Notes under the pieces: generated by a model
The model's database searches: none
Seen by the model: only the letters and a program-made list of their open reading frames with translations
Told to the model about the DNA's origin: nothing
Shown here: piece by piece, positions 32,101 through 41,832 of the stretch
Numbering within the stretch: position 1 is the stretch's first letter
How the letters are laid out: each line of letters starts with the position of its first letter
Assembly (NCBI RefSeq): GCF_000378985.1
Contig: NZ_KB905370.1
Coordinates: 372,001 to 436,000, forward strand
Direction: 5' to 3'
DNA from: Ensifer sp. BR816
GTDB lineage: Bacteria > Pseudomonadota > Alphaproteobacteria > Rhizobiales > Rhizobiaceae
Length of the DNA stretch: 64,000 nt
Made by a program: the position numbers and the translations under genes

Positions 32101-35100
32101 GTGCTCAAGGCATCGACCTGTTTCGTGCTCAGCGCGGCAATGGCAGCCGTGCTCAAGGCCGCGATCTGGTCTGTGGAGAAGGCCGCGATGACATCCGTCG
32201 AAAGGCCGGAAACGAGATCCGCACCAATCGCTGCGATGTCTTCGACGGACAGTGCCTTGATATCGTCCACGTCGAGCGCGGAAATTTGTTGCGACGTCAG
32301 CCCGCTGAGCTGGTCGGTCGACAGGGCGGCGATCTGGTCGGAACTCAGAACAGCCATCTGTTTGGTGGTCAGTCCCGCGACCGCGGCCGCGTCCAGGGAG
32401 CCTATCTGCTCAGTCGAAAGGGAAGCGATGGCGGCCGTGGTCAGACCCCCGATGGCGCTCGAGCTGATGGCCGCGATGTCCTTCTCCGAGAAGACCGCAA
32501 TGTCTTCCGTCCCCAAGGCTGCAAGCTGCGTCGAGCTCAGGGCGCCGATCTGGCTCGCGGTCAGAGCTTCCACCTGATCGGTGCTCAAGGCAGCGAGCTG
32601 CTTGGCGGTCAGGCCCGCAATGGCAGCAGGGTCCAGCGCCTCGATCTGATCGGTCGAGAGGGCCGCGATATCGCTACTGCCCAGGGCGGTGACCTGCGTC
32701 GAACCCAAGGCGGCAACCTGCTTGGTGCTCAAGGCGGCGAGCTGGCTGGTGCTGAGCGCATTGACCTGTGCGCTGCTGAGGCTCGCGATGCCGCCGGCAC
32801 TCAAGGCCGCGACCTGAGCGGTCGAGAGGGCCGCGACGGCGGCCGTGGGGAGGTTCGATATCGCGCTCGAATTGATGGCCGCGATGTCCTTCGTCGAGAA
32901 GACCGCGATATCTTCCGCCGCGAGGACTTCGAGCTGCGTCGCGCTCAGAGCGCCGACCTGGCTCGAAGTCAGGGCCTCCACCTGATCGGTGCTCAAGGCA
33001 ACGAGCTGCTTGGTGGAGAGGCCCGCCAGGGCCGCGGTGCTCAGGGCCGCGATGTGGTCGGTGGAGAGGCCGGCAAGATCGTCCGTGCCGAGCGCGGCGA
33101 CTTGCGCCGACCCCAGCGCGGCAACCTGTTTGATGCTCAAGGCGGCGAGCTGGCTGGCGCTGAGCACGTTGAGCTGTGCGCTGCTCAAGCCGGCGATGCC
33201 GGCCGTGCTCAGGAGAGCGATCCCATCGGTGGACAGAGCCGACACGACGGCCGTGGATAGACCCGCAATGGCGCTCGAACTGATGGCCGCGATGTCCTTG
33301 GTCGAGAAGACTGCTATGTCTTCCGTGCCGAGCATTCCAAGCTGCGCCGCGTCTAGGACGCCGACCTGCGCCGCGGTCAGGGCCTCCACCTGCTCGGTGC
33401 TCAAGGCGGTGATCTGCCTTGTGCTCAACCCCGTAATGGCGGCCGTACTCAATGCGGCGATCTGTTCGGTCGAGAACGCCGCTACATCGCTCGTATCCAG
33501 GGCGGCGATTTGCGCCGAGCTCAGCACGGCAACCTGCTTGGTGCTCAGTGCCACGATCTGGCCCGAGGAAAGGGCCTCGACCTGATTGGTGGTCAAATCG
33601 TTGATGCCGGCGGTGCTGAGCGCGGCGATCTTGTCCGAGGACAAGGCGGCGACGGTCTCCGTGCTTAGGGCGGCGACCTGCGTCGATCTCAGCGCTGCAA
33701 TCTGCTTGGTGCTCAAAGATGCGACCTGGTCGGAGCTGAGCGTCGCCATCTGCTCCGTGCTCAACCCCGCAATTCCGGCGGTGCTGAGAGCGGCAATCTG
33801 CGTTGAGGAGAGGGCCGAGACGACATCCTCCGACAGGCCGGAAATGGCTTTCGAGCCGATAGCGGCGATATCGGCGGTCGAGAACGCCTCGAGGTCTTCC
33901 GGCTCAAGGGCCGAGAGCTGCGTTGAGCTGAGAACGGCGACCTGCGCGGTTGAGAGCGCTGCGATCTGGTTCGTGGACAGCGCGTCGATCTGATCGATGC
34001 TGAGGCGCGTGACACCCTTTGTGCTCAGCGCCGCAATCTGGTCAGTTGACAGGGCCTCGATCAGCTCTTCCGACAGACCCGGAATGGCGCTCGAACTGAT
34101 TGCCGCGATATCGGCAGTCGAGAATACCGCCATGTCGTCCGCATCGAGGGCTGCGAGTTGCTCGGAGCCGAGAGCGGCAACCTGAGCCGAAGAGAAAGCC
34201 TCGACCTGATCGGCGGACAAGGCTTCGATCTGGTCCGCGGTGAGGCCGGTGACAGCCTTCGTGCTGAGCGCCGCGACCTGATCCGTGCACAAGGCTGCGA
34301 CGTTGTCGGCGCTCAAGGCAGCAATCTGCGTCGAACTCAGGGCCTTGAGCTGCGCGGTGGAGAGAGCCTGCGTCTGTTCGGCCGACAAGGCGGCGATCTG
34401 GGCGGTCGTGAGACTTGCGACCGCGCTCGTGCTGAGCGCAGCTATCTGAGCGGTGGAAAGCGCTACAATCGCGTCCTCGGTGACGCCGGCGGCAGCCTTG
34501 CTCGTGATCGCCGCGATTTCGGCTGTCGAGAACGTCGCTATGGCGTCCACCGAAAGGGCGGTGAGCTGCGCGGAGGTCAGCGCTTTCACCTGCGATACGG
34601 ACAAGGCTTCCGCCTGACCGGTCGACAGGGCGGCGATCTGGGTGCTCGTCAGGCTCGCGACTGCGCTCGTGCTCAGGGCCGCTATCTGAGCGGTGGACAG
34701 GGATGCGATGACCTCGTCATCCAACCCCAATACGGCCTTGTTGCTGAGCGCCGCGAAATCGGCGGTCGAGAATGTCGCCATCCCCTCCGCTCCGAGGGCC
34801 GCCACCTGCCGCGCGTTCAGGACCTTCACCTGCGACACCGTCAGAGCCTCGACCTGGTCGGTCGACAAGGCGGCGATCTGATCGGTCGTCAGGCCCGTTA
34901 CGCCACTGGTGCTGAGCGCCGCGATCTGGTCCGTGGACAAAGCCGCAAGCGTGTCCGTGCTCAAGGCGGCGACTTGCGCCAGGCTCAGTGTCCTGAGCTG
35001 CGCCGCGGTCAAGGCAGCGGTCTGATCCGAGGACAGGGCGTCGCTCTGCGCGGTCGTCAGGCCAGCAATCGCGCTCGTGCTCAGGGAGGCAATCTGATCC

Positions 35101-36230
35101 GTCGATAGCGCTGCGATGGCGTCCGTGCTGACGCCCTTTATGGCTAGGTTGGTGATTGCCGCGATATCGACGGTCGAGAATGTCGCGATGCCGTCCGCTC
35201 CGAGCGCGGCAAGCTGCTTCGCGCTGAGCGCCTTCACCTGCAGGGCGGAGAACGCCTCGGCCTGGTCAGCCGACAAGGCGGCCATCTGTGCGGTCGTCAG
35301 GCTCGCGACCGCCGTCGTATTCAGGGCGGCGACCTGAGCGGTGGAGAGCACAGTGACGGCATCCGTCGTCATGCCCCATATGGCCTTGTTGATCGCCGCG
35401 ATTTCGGCAACCGAGAATGTCGCTATGGCGTCCGTCTCCAGCGATCCGAGCTGCGCCGCGGTCAGCGCCTTCACCTGTGAGACGGTGAATGCCTCGACCT
35501 GGTCGGTCGACAAGACGGCGACCTGGCCGGTGGAAAGCCCCGAGATCGCCGAGGCGCTCAACGCGGCAATCTGATCGGTGGAAAGCGCGGCAATGTCGTC
35601 TGTGCCCAAAGCGTCGACTTGCGATGCCTTCAGCGCGCCGACCTGGGTGGTCGTCAAGGCGGCAATTTGATCGGTGGACAAGGCGGCGATCTGCGCGGTC
35701 GTCAGACCGGCGACAGCGCGTGTGCTCAAGGCGGCAATCTGGTCCGTCGAAAGGGATGCCATGACCTCCGTTGAGAGCCCTGCGACGGCTTTCGCGCCGA
35801 TCGCCGCGATGTCGGCGGTCGAGAAGGCGGCCAGGTCTTCCTCGGTCAGGACCGAGAGCTGCAGCGCGCTGAGGGCCCCGACCTGGTTCGAGCTCAGCGC
35901 TTCGGCCTGCTCCGTAGAGAGACCGTCGATCTGCTTGGTGGTAAGAGCGGCAACCTGGCTGGTGCCGAGGCTTTCGACATCGGATTTGTCGAGAACGGCA
36001 AGTTGCGCCAGGCTCAAGCCAACGATGGCACTGGGAGTGATGGCGCCGAGCTGCCGGGAACTCAGGACATCGACATCCTCCGTGTCCAGCGCTGCAATCT
36101 GCGCTGACGACAGTGCGGCCATCTGCTTCGTCGTAAGCGACGCCACATCTTCCGTCGTCCAGGCCGCAACCGCCGACGTCGAATATGATTTGATCAGGGT
36201 GGGGCTCAGGGAAGAAATGATCGAGGTCAT
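29154..36230 (-). CDS. Giant octapeptide-repeat protein A (2358 residues)
   Basis: The whole protein is an octapeptide array with consensus STDQIAAL. I can segment it into 294 units (293 octads plus one heptad, NKAIWGM) and a 7-residue end, IAAYLGM, which accounts for all 2358 residues. A unit ending in Phe or Leu after an acidic pair (for example TEEDLAAF) closes each higher module. The 19 modules contain 17 (twelve times), 10 (six) or 24 (one) octads. Composition is Ala/Ser/Thr/Leu/Gln/Asp with one Cys and very few aromatics. There is no Sec signal or membrane segment. Its first and last parts match protein B at 41.8 kb. I recognise no named family. The S/T-x-D-Q pattern resembles helix capping boxes, so a helical solenoid is possible. 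Confidence 0.85.
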   Translation of the reverse strand: MTSIISSLSPTLIKSYSTSAVAAWTTEDVASLTTKQMAALSSAQIAALDTEDVDVLSSRQLGAITPSAIVGLSLAQLAVLDKSDVESLGTSQVAALTTKQIDGLSTEQAEALSSNQVGALSALQLSVLTEEDLAAFSTADIAAIGAKAVAGLSTEVMASLSTDQIAALSTRAVAGLTTAQIAALSTDQIAALTTTQVGALKASQVDALGTDDIAALSTDQIAALSASAISGLSTGQVAVLSTDQVEAFTVSQVKALTAAQLGSLETDAIATFSVAEIAAINKAIWGMTTDAVTVLSTAQVAALNTTAVASLTTAQMAALSADQAEAFSALQVKALSAKQLAALGADGIATFSTVDIAAITNLAIKGVSTDAIAALSTDQIASLSTSAIAGLTTAQSDALSSDQTAALTAAQLRTLSLAQVAALSTDTLAALSTDQIAALSTSGVTGLTTDQIAALSTDQVEALTVSQVKVLNARQVAALGAEGMATFSTADFAALSNKAVLGLDDEVIASLSTAQIAALSTSAVASLTSTQIAALSTGQAEALSVSQVKALTSAQLTALSVDAIATFSTAEIAAITSKAAAGVTEDAIVALSTAQIAALSTSAVASLTTAQIAALSAEQTQALSTAQLKALSSTQIAALSADNVAALCTDQVAALSTKAVTGLTADQIEALSADQVEAFSSAQVAALGSEQLAALDADDMAVFSTADIAAISSSAIPGLSEELIEALSTDQIAALSTKGVTRLSIDQIDALSTNQIAALSTAQVAVLSSTQLSALEPEDLEAFSTADIAAIGSKAISGLSEDVVSALSSTQIAALSTAGIAGLSTEQMATLSSDQVASLSTKQIAALRSTQVAALSTETVAALSSDKIAALSTAGINDLTTNQVEALSSGQIVALSTKQVAVLSSAQIAALDTSDVAAFSTEQIAALSTAAITGLSTRQITALSTEQVEALTAAQVGVLDAAQLGMLGTEDIAVFSTKDIAAISSSAIAGLSTAVVSALSTDGIALLSTAGIAGLSSAQLNVLSASQLAALSIKQVAALGSAQVAALGTDDLAGLSTDHIAALSTAALAGLSTKQLVALSTDQVEALTSSQVGALSATQLEVLAAEDIAVFSTKDIAAINSSAISNLPTAAVAALSTAQVAALSAGGIASLSSAQVNALSTSQLAALSTKQVAALGSTQVTALGSSDIAALSTDQIEALDPAAIAGLTAKQLAALSTDQVEALTASQIGALSSTQLAALGTEDIAVFSEKDIAAISSSAIGGLTTAAIASLSTEQIGSLDAAAVAGLTTKQMAVLSSDQIAALSTDQLSGLTSQQISALDVDDIKALSVEDIAAIGADLVSGLSTDVIAAFSTDQIAALSTAAIAALSTKQVDALSTHQLAALSTAQVEALTSRQVDALSTDDVAILSTDQIAALSAAGIAGLSAADIAILSSSQVDALTTTQIGALGSKQIAALDTDDIVGFSVDEIAALSASAVAGLSTDTIAALSADQIAALSTDGIAGLSTAQIQALSTIQIGALSTEQVAALGSKQVVALGTDDIASLSADQIPALSTAGIAVLSTAQIDVLSADQLEALTSSQVAALSSTQIAALSTDDLANFSAHDIAAISSNAVRGLSTDTIAVLSADQIAALSTAGIADLSTAQIDALSADQLEALSTEQIAALGSKQVMALGTDDMAVLSMDQVAALSTAGVAALSTAQIQALSADQLEALTSNQVAVMSSTQIAALSTDDLASFAAADIAAIGSSAVAGLSTDTIAALSEDQVAALSAAAITGLSTGQIQALSTDQIEALSTGQVGALSSKQMVVLGTDDIAVLSTSQIAALDTASVAALSTAQIQALNADQLEALTSSQVAVMSSTQIAALSTDDLESFSTEDIAAISSSAVAGLSTATITALSADQIAALGTGGVAGLSTAQINALNTDQVEALTSLQIAALSSKQIAVLGTDDLDTFSTAEIAAISSTAVAGLSTGTIAALSVDQIGALSSAGVAGLSTAQINALSTDQIEALSTGQLGGLGSKQVASLGTDDLAVLSTAQIAALSTSGVAGLNSIQVNALSDAQVEAFSTDQIAALSSDALSGLSTDDLEGFSAEELAAISSSAIRGLPTDFIAGLSTAEIAALGTASIAGLSSAQVGAMSAEQIDTLSTSQIAALSLDGLAGLTTEDLGTFTTEELVAISPSAIKGLSTDFFGALSTAEIAVLTASQVGSLSYTQVAAMSTDQFATLSTAQLGALNAIHAAALGTDDIAQLSTDDIVALSTSAISGLSTRVIAALTTEQAEALTPLQVSAMTSAQVAALETDDLATFSAEDVASFSASGVAGISTDDISNLSSTQLNALMDSQMDALNSDQIAAVIAAYLGM

Positions 36231-36637
36231 GCGTCAAAACCCTTGGGGCCTAAATAGTCTTTGTCTGCCAACGCCCCGAAAGAGCAATCGCTGCTGCAAC
36301 CTCCGGCACCGGCAACGGCCGGCGTCCTGCCTGCCGGATCGCTGAGATCGTCGTCAGGAGGCCTGATCCGTGCCCATTTCGCGGGCCGTGGAAGAAATGC
36401 GTCCGGAAACCGGCATGGGCGATCTCGTGGCTTAGGAGTAACTTGCCGCTGATAATAGTCGGCAACCTTGTGTCTGTCTGACTTCGGCACCGTCGCGCAT
36501 TCGTTGCAACCCGAAGGAGTGCCGAGGCGTTCGCTCTGCGGATAGGGCTTACGATGCACATCGAGCCGGCGGTCTGCCGATCCCGCTCGAAAGTGAAGCA
36601 GATGAGATAGCGGAAAGCCCGCCATCAATGTCCTCGA
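36231..36637. other. Leader region between glf and repeat gene A
   Basis: These 407 bases hold the 5' region of the giant gene. An overlapping minus-strand frame of 133 codons (36227-36628) has low-complexity, basic content and no ribosome binding site, so I do not call it. A separate promoter for gene A is likely here, but I cannot identify the hexamers. Confidence 0.4.
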
Positions 36638-37795
<1,158 letters not shown>

Positions 37796-37848
37796 TCAAA
37801 GACGCTCCAGTCTCGTACTGTGATATTCGCCAGGAAAGGCGAAGGTGA

Positions 37849-39102
37849 TTACGCGGCGAGCGCGCTGCGCATCAGTTCGTCATAGGCATCGATCAACCGA
37901 TCGAGCGCCAGGCCTTGCTCCTGGGGTCCGAAGCTCAAATGGCTGACGGTGAAATCCGAATAGATCGCCGTCGGCCGGTCTAGCAGCATCGGCAGATCCA
38001 CCGTGAGCGCGCGCTCGTCGTCACCCTTCGGCAGGGCCATGTGCACGAGGTCCTTTCCGAGCCAGGCGATGAAGTTGATCGACTGGCGCTCGTTCCACTC
38101 GATCACCTTCATCGGCAGAGGCAGGTGTTTGTGGTCGGTTTGCAGGAAGTAGTCGTGCAGCTCGTTGGCACGCTCCGCGCTCTGCCAGAGGCTTCCGCCA
38201 AACCCACCCGGGGGCCGTTCGAAGTGGCCGACCCCTTCGGGAATGGAGCCCGCCGCCTGCTGCCAGTGGGCACATACGCCGTTGTTCACGACATTGGCGG
38301 AAACAACGATATATTTCGGGTTGGTTCGCCTGAACTCGATGAAATCGCCGAGCTTTTCGAGGTCCATGTAGACAATGTCGTCGTCGCATTTCAGGAATAT
38401 GGAGTCCGAAAAAGCCTTCAACCGCTTGGCGTAGTAGTCATAGGCCTGCCAATAGGGCATCTGTTCGTTCGGGTTGCCGACGAACCGCTGAATTCGCGAT
38501 CGCACGTTGCCCAGTTCCAGGTCGGCGCCCCAGCCGCCGCGAACCATGATGGACGCGCCGGCAGACAAGTCGAGTTCGGTCCAGCGACCGATTGCCACGT
38601 TGTTGACATGGAGCGCGGGAACGCCTGCCGCGTCGACGGCAAGAACGATCTGGTTGGGCGTGCCCGGCGACAGGATGCCCGGAGTGGGTCTGCTCCACAG
38701 GGCCGGTACGTCGTTGCGGTCGAAACTCTTGAGCTGGTCCAGCGGCAGTTTGCGCAACACGGAGTGTGAATTGCTCCAGCCGCCGACGACCAGCTCGAAA
38801 TAGTCATCGCTGCCGTCATTCGGAACGATGGCGATGTGAAGGTCGTTGGTGATCGTCGCGGCGAGGCGCAGCGGCTGGTTCGGTGCAACCGATCCGCTCG
38901 ACTGGTAAGGCGCGGCGGAGCCCATATAGCGGACCGGGCCGAATTCGCGCGTCACCCATTCATGGTCCTCTTGCGAGCGGGTGAAATCCCAGACGTGCCA
39001 CTCGTCTATGATCCCGGCGTCGAGGGCGGAATGGATGTATCGGGTGAGGATTTCCATTCTCTTCTGTCTGCCTGCGAATGTGACAAGTATAACCGGAGCC
39101 AT
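37849..39102 (-). CDS. GT-A-like glycosyltransferase with inserted PF12248-like domain
   Basis: The 417-residue protein starts with a nucleotide-sugar-binding-like segment (MAPVILVTFAGRQKRMEIL) and carries an acidic metal-binding motif (FLKCDDDIVYMDL, Asp240-242), as in GT-A transferases. Between them, about residues 84-203, is an insert with HIAIVPNDGSDDYFELVVGG followed by WSNSHSVLRK and ASIMVRGGWG. This resembles the domain called farnesoic acid O-methyltransferase-like (PF12248), thought to bind carbohydrate or protein. No membrane segment is seen. It lies between the GT41 gene (30 bases) and glf (53 bases). The donor and acceptor are unknown. Confidence 0.75.
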   Translation of the reverse strand: MAPVILVTFAGRQKRMEILTRYIHSALDAGIIDEWHVWDFTRSQEDHEWVTREFGPVRYMGSAAPYQSSGSVAPNQPLRLAATITNDLHIAIVPNDGSDDYFELVVGGWSNSHSVLRKLPLDQLKSFDRNDVPALWSRPTPGILSPGTPNQIVLAVDAAGVPALHVNNVAIGRWTELDLSAGASIMVRGGWGADLELGNVRSRIQRFVGNPNEQMPYWQAYDYYAKRLKAFSDSIFLKCDDDIVYMDLEKLGDFIEFRRTNPKYIVVSANVVNNGVCAHWQQAAGSIPEGVGHFERPPGGFGGSLWQSAERANELHDYFLQTDHKHLPLPMKVIEWNERQSINFIAWLGKDLVHMALPKGDDERALTVDLPMLLDRPTAIYSDFTVSHLSFGPQEQGLALDRLIDAYDELMRSALAA

Positions 39103-39132
39103 TTCATCCTCGCTGCTTGGAATTGGTGCCGC

Positions 39133-41187
39133 TCATCGCGCCTTGGCTGTCGCCATCGTCCACAGGCGCGTGTCGAAGGGAATTGGGGAGAAGGCGTGCC
39201 ACGCAGCCAGTTTGTCGAGATAGCGCTGCCGATAGGCGGCGCCGTCCACGAACTCCACGTTCTCCTTCATGATCTCCGCCCCGACCTCGTAATAGATGTC
39301 GAGATTGCTGAGATCGGGCACAGGCGTTTCGCCGCGCTCGCACTCGCCCTGCATCTGCCAGAACAATTGCTCGAGGCGCCGGACGAGAGCCGGAATGTCA
39401 CGCAACGCACTGGCGTCACGGTTGCGCTCCAGGGCCTGCCGCACCGTGGCGAGGCTTTGGCGGTCTTTCGCAAATCCGATTGCCTTTCGGACGAAGTCAT
39501 CCGGCCCGTCGCAGATCAGTTCCGGCACGCCGGCCGCGGCGACGATGCTCGAGCAGAACCGCGACGCAAAACCGTTGCCGGGGGCTGTCAGGACGGGCAA
39601 TCCCATGGTCAACGCGTCGGCCGCGGTGGAATGCGCGCCATAGGGAAAGGTGTCGAGGAAGAGATCGGCGAGGCCGATGCGCGCGAGATGCTTGGGATTG
39701 GGAGCCTTCGGCGCGAAGATCAGCCGCTCGGGCGCCACGCCGCGCTGCTCAGCTGCCTGCTTCAGGCGCTGATCGACATCCTCGCCGCCGCCGAGCAGCC
39801 ACAGGACGCTGCCGGGTGTCGCGGAGAGAATCGCCATCCAACGGTCGAAGCACTGAGCCGTGATCTTCTGCATCCCGTTGAAGCAGGCGAATATGAAGGC
39901 ATCCTCGGGCAGCCCCGCTTCGGCTCGGCTCGGCCGCGGCGCGATCTGCCTCTTGCGGTCGACGGGCTGGTTGCAGGGGATTCTCAGCACCTTTTCCGAA
40001 TAGTAGATCTCGTTTTCCGGCGGGATGATCTGGTCGTCGGCGATGACGTACTGGTGGAAGGGGCTGCCCATGGTGCCCGGGTAGCCGCAGAAGCTGACAA
40101 TCACCGGTGCCGGCCGGTAGGCGAAGATCTTGGTGCGCGCATGCTTCGTATAGCCGTTGACGTCGACGAGGATGTCGATCTCATCGGCGATGATCTGCTT
40201 GGCGGCATCGCTGTCGCCGACCATGGAAATGTCGCGCCAGCAGTCGATAGCGCTCATCATCCGCGTCTGCGTCGCATCGCCGGTCCGCGCCTCGCCGCAG
40301 TAATAGGCAAAGATCTCGACGCTGCTCTTGTCGTGGGTCTCGAATACTTCGCTGAGCGCGAAGCCGACCGCATGGTCGCGCAGGTCCGAGGACACATAGC
40401 CCACTCGCAGCCGTTGCCCGGTTCCGGATTTATGGCGTGGCGGAATGGTCGCAAAGCCGGTCAGATCGGGTCGTCCGACGAGCGACTTGCAGTAGCGATA
40501 GGCCTTGGCAAGCTGGAAGACGGGATCGTCGGCGTAGCAGGCAAGGGTCAACGGCGACAATGCATCGAGCAGCTGCCGATGCGATACATGCTCCGAAGGA
40601 ACCAAGGTCGGCCATTTGCACTGGCGCTGCCGCAGCGAGGTCCAATGCTGACCGGCCTCGGTCTTGTCGGGCCGCATCTCGATCGCCTTCCACAGGGCGG
40701 TTTCCGCCTCCTCCATCAGGCCGGCATTCTCGAGCACGCGGCCCGTATGCTGAAGAACCATCAGACGATGCGCGATGCGCTCCGGCGTGATCTCGGAGGT
40801 CATCTCGGCATAGGCTTGCCATTGCTGGATCGCCTGCCCGGTCAGGCCGGCATCCTCGAGTGCGCGGCCGAGATTGATATGTCCCTGGCCGAAGCGCGGT
40901 TCGAGCTTCAGGCAAGCGCGCAGGGCATGCACCGAGCCGGCAAGATCGCCCAGCTGCCGCAGCGTGACGGAATAGTTGAAATAGACGAGATGAAGCAGCG
41001 GATTGGAGTCGTTGTAGGCGATCCAGGATTTGTAGAGCTCGGCTGCCTGCTCTCTTTGTCCGGCTGCATTGAAGCTCTCAGCAAACTGGAACAATTCCGT
41101 CAGAGGGAGCCGCTGTTGTCGCGCCCTTTCGAGGAAACCAGCGAGCGGGGAAGCAGGATCCGAGGCGAGATGTGTGTAGATGGTCAT
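39133..41187 (-). CDS. OGT/SPINDLY-like (GT41) protein O-glycosyltransferase with TPRs
   Basis: This 684-residue cytoplasmic-type protein resembles eukaryotic O-GlcNAc transferase. TPR repeats cover about 30-180. The catalytic part (about 258-610) has RVGYVSSDLRDH (His272, matching the catalytic His region of human OGT), VDVNGYTKHARTKIFAYRPA, FNGMQKITAQCF (Lys441, donor-binding Lys) and GAHSTAADALTMGLPVLTAP. Such enzymes attach a sugar to Ser/Thr. It is the first gene of a leftward set ending in repeat protein A and is divergent from repeat protein B; both are extraordinarily rich in Ser/Thr, which makes them obvious candidate substrates (inference). Confidence 0.88.
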   Translation of the reverse strand: MTIYTHLASDPASPLAGFLERARQQRLPLTELFQFAESFNAAGQREQAAELYKSWIAYNDSNPLLHLVYFNYSVTLRQLGDLAGSVHALRACLKLEPRFGQGHINLGRALEDAGLTGQAIQQWQAYAEMTSEITPERIAHRLMVLQHTGRVLENAGLMEEAETALWKAIEMRPDKTEAGQHWTSLRQRQCKWPTLVPSEHVSHRQLLDALSPLTLACYADDPVFQLAKAYRYCKSLVGRPDLTGFATIPPRHKSGTGQRLRVGYVSSDLRDHAVGFALSEVFETHDKSSVEIFAYYCGEARTGDATQTRMMSAIDCWRDISMVGDSDAAKQIIADEIDILVDVNGYTKHARTKIFAYRPAPVIVSFCGYPGTMGSPFHQYVIADDQIIPPENEIYYSEKVLRIPCNQPVDRKRQIAPRPSRAEAGLPEDAFIFACFNGMQKITAQCFDRWMAILSATPGSVLWLLGGGEDVDQRLKQAAEQRGVAPERLIFAPKAPNPKHLARIGLADLFLDTFPYGAHSTAADALTMGLPVLTAPGNGFASRFCSSIVAAAGVPELICDGPDDFVRKAIGFAKDRQSLATVRQALERNRDASALRDIPALVRRLEQLFWQMQGECERGETPVPDLSNLDIYYEVGAEIMKENVEFVDGAAYRQRYLDKLAAWHAFSPIPFDTRLWTMATAKAR

Positions 41188-41832
41188 GAAAATCCCAAGG
41201 CGAGTTGGCGGCCGACGCTGAGAACATGTTCGAACGCCTATCTTAGGCCATTACCCCGACTAGCTTGCCTTGGGCTTGCGCCTCGCCGATGCGCCCGACG
41301 TGCCGCAATCGACGCCTTGGTATTTTACGTTTCGCTGAATATTGCCATCCACCGATTCGATGTGTAGCGTCGCGACAGAGGTGAGCCTGCAGGCGAATCT
41401 TCGCGCTTAGGCTGAGTCCATTGAGGCATTCCCCCTTGGGCCGACCCGTTAACTAAAACTTTAACTTTCGTAGCTAGTCGTAGTAAGAGAGTACCGTAGT
41501 CAGCAACCGCCGGATGAGGCTGCGGCGAAAGTAACGGAACCGATCTCGCCAAGGGAAAGGTTTCATTTCATTGGCGTAGGAAATAGGACGCACACGTCCT
41601 GTCTGCATGAAGCTTTCCGAACGCTAGGGCTCCCGCGAGCCATGTCCCTCAACCCGATAATCTCGCCCATTTGGACGCTTTGACAGCCGAAGCGGCTCTC
41701 TGGTCCGGGTGGACGGGCGTCGCATGTGGTCGCACGCATCAGCGCTTGGGCCCCCAGGGGTTCCCGCGCCTGTCGCACGGTCGGCGCCAACGGGTGATTT
41801 CCACAAGCGATCAACATTGAAGGCTCGCGTCC
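41188..41832. other. Divergent control region of the repeat-protein locus
   Basis: These 645 bases lie between the leftward GT41 gene and the rightward repeat gene B. They contain an AT-rich stretch near 41450-41490 and a small AGGACG/CGTCCT hairpin near 41586-41601. A 22-base segment at 41675-41696 recurs with one mismatch at 58054-58075. No protein-coding sequence is supported. Confidence 0.5.

Noticed and set aside
36227..36628. A 133-codon minus-strand frame upstream of repeat gene A
   Set aside because: No ribosome binding site, no recognisable motif, and it overlaps the start of the repeat gene; more likely leader sequence.
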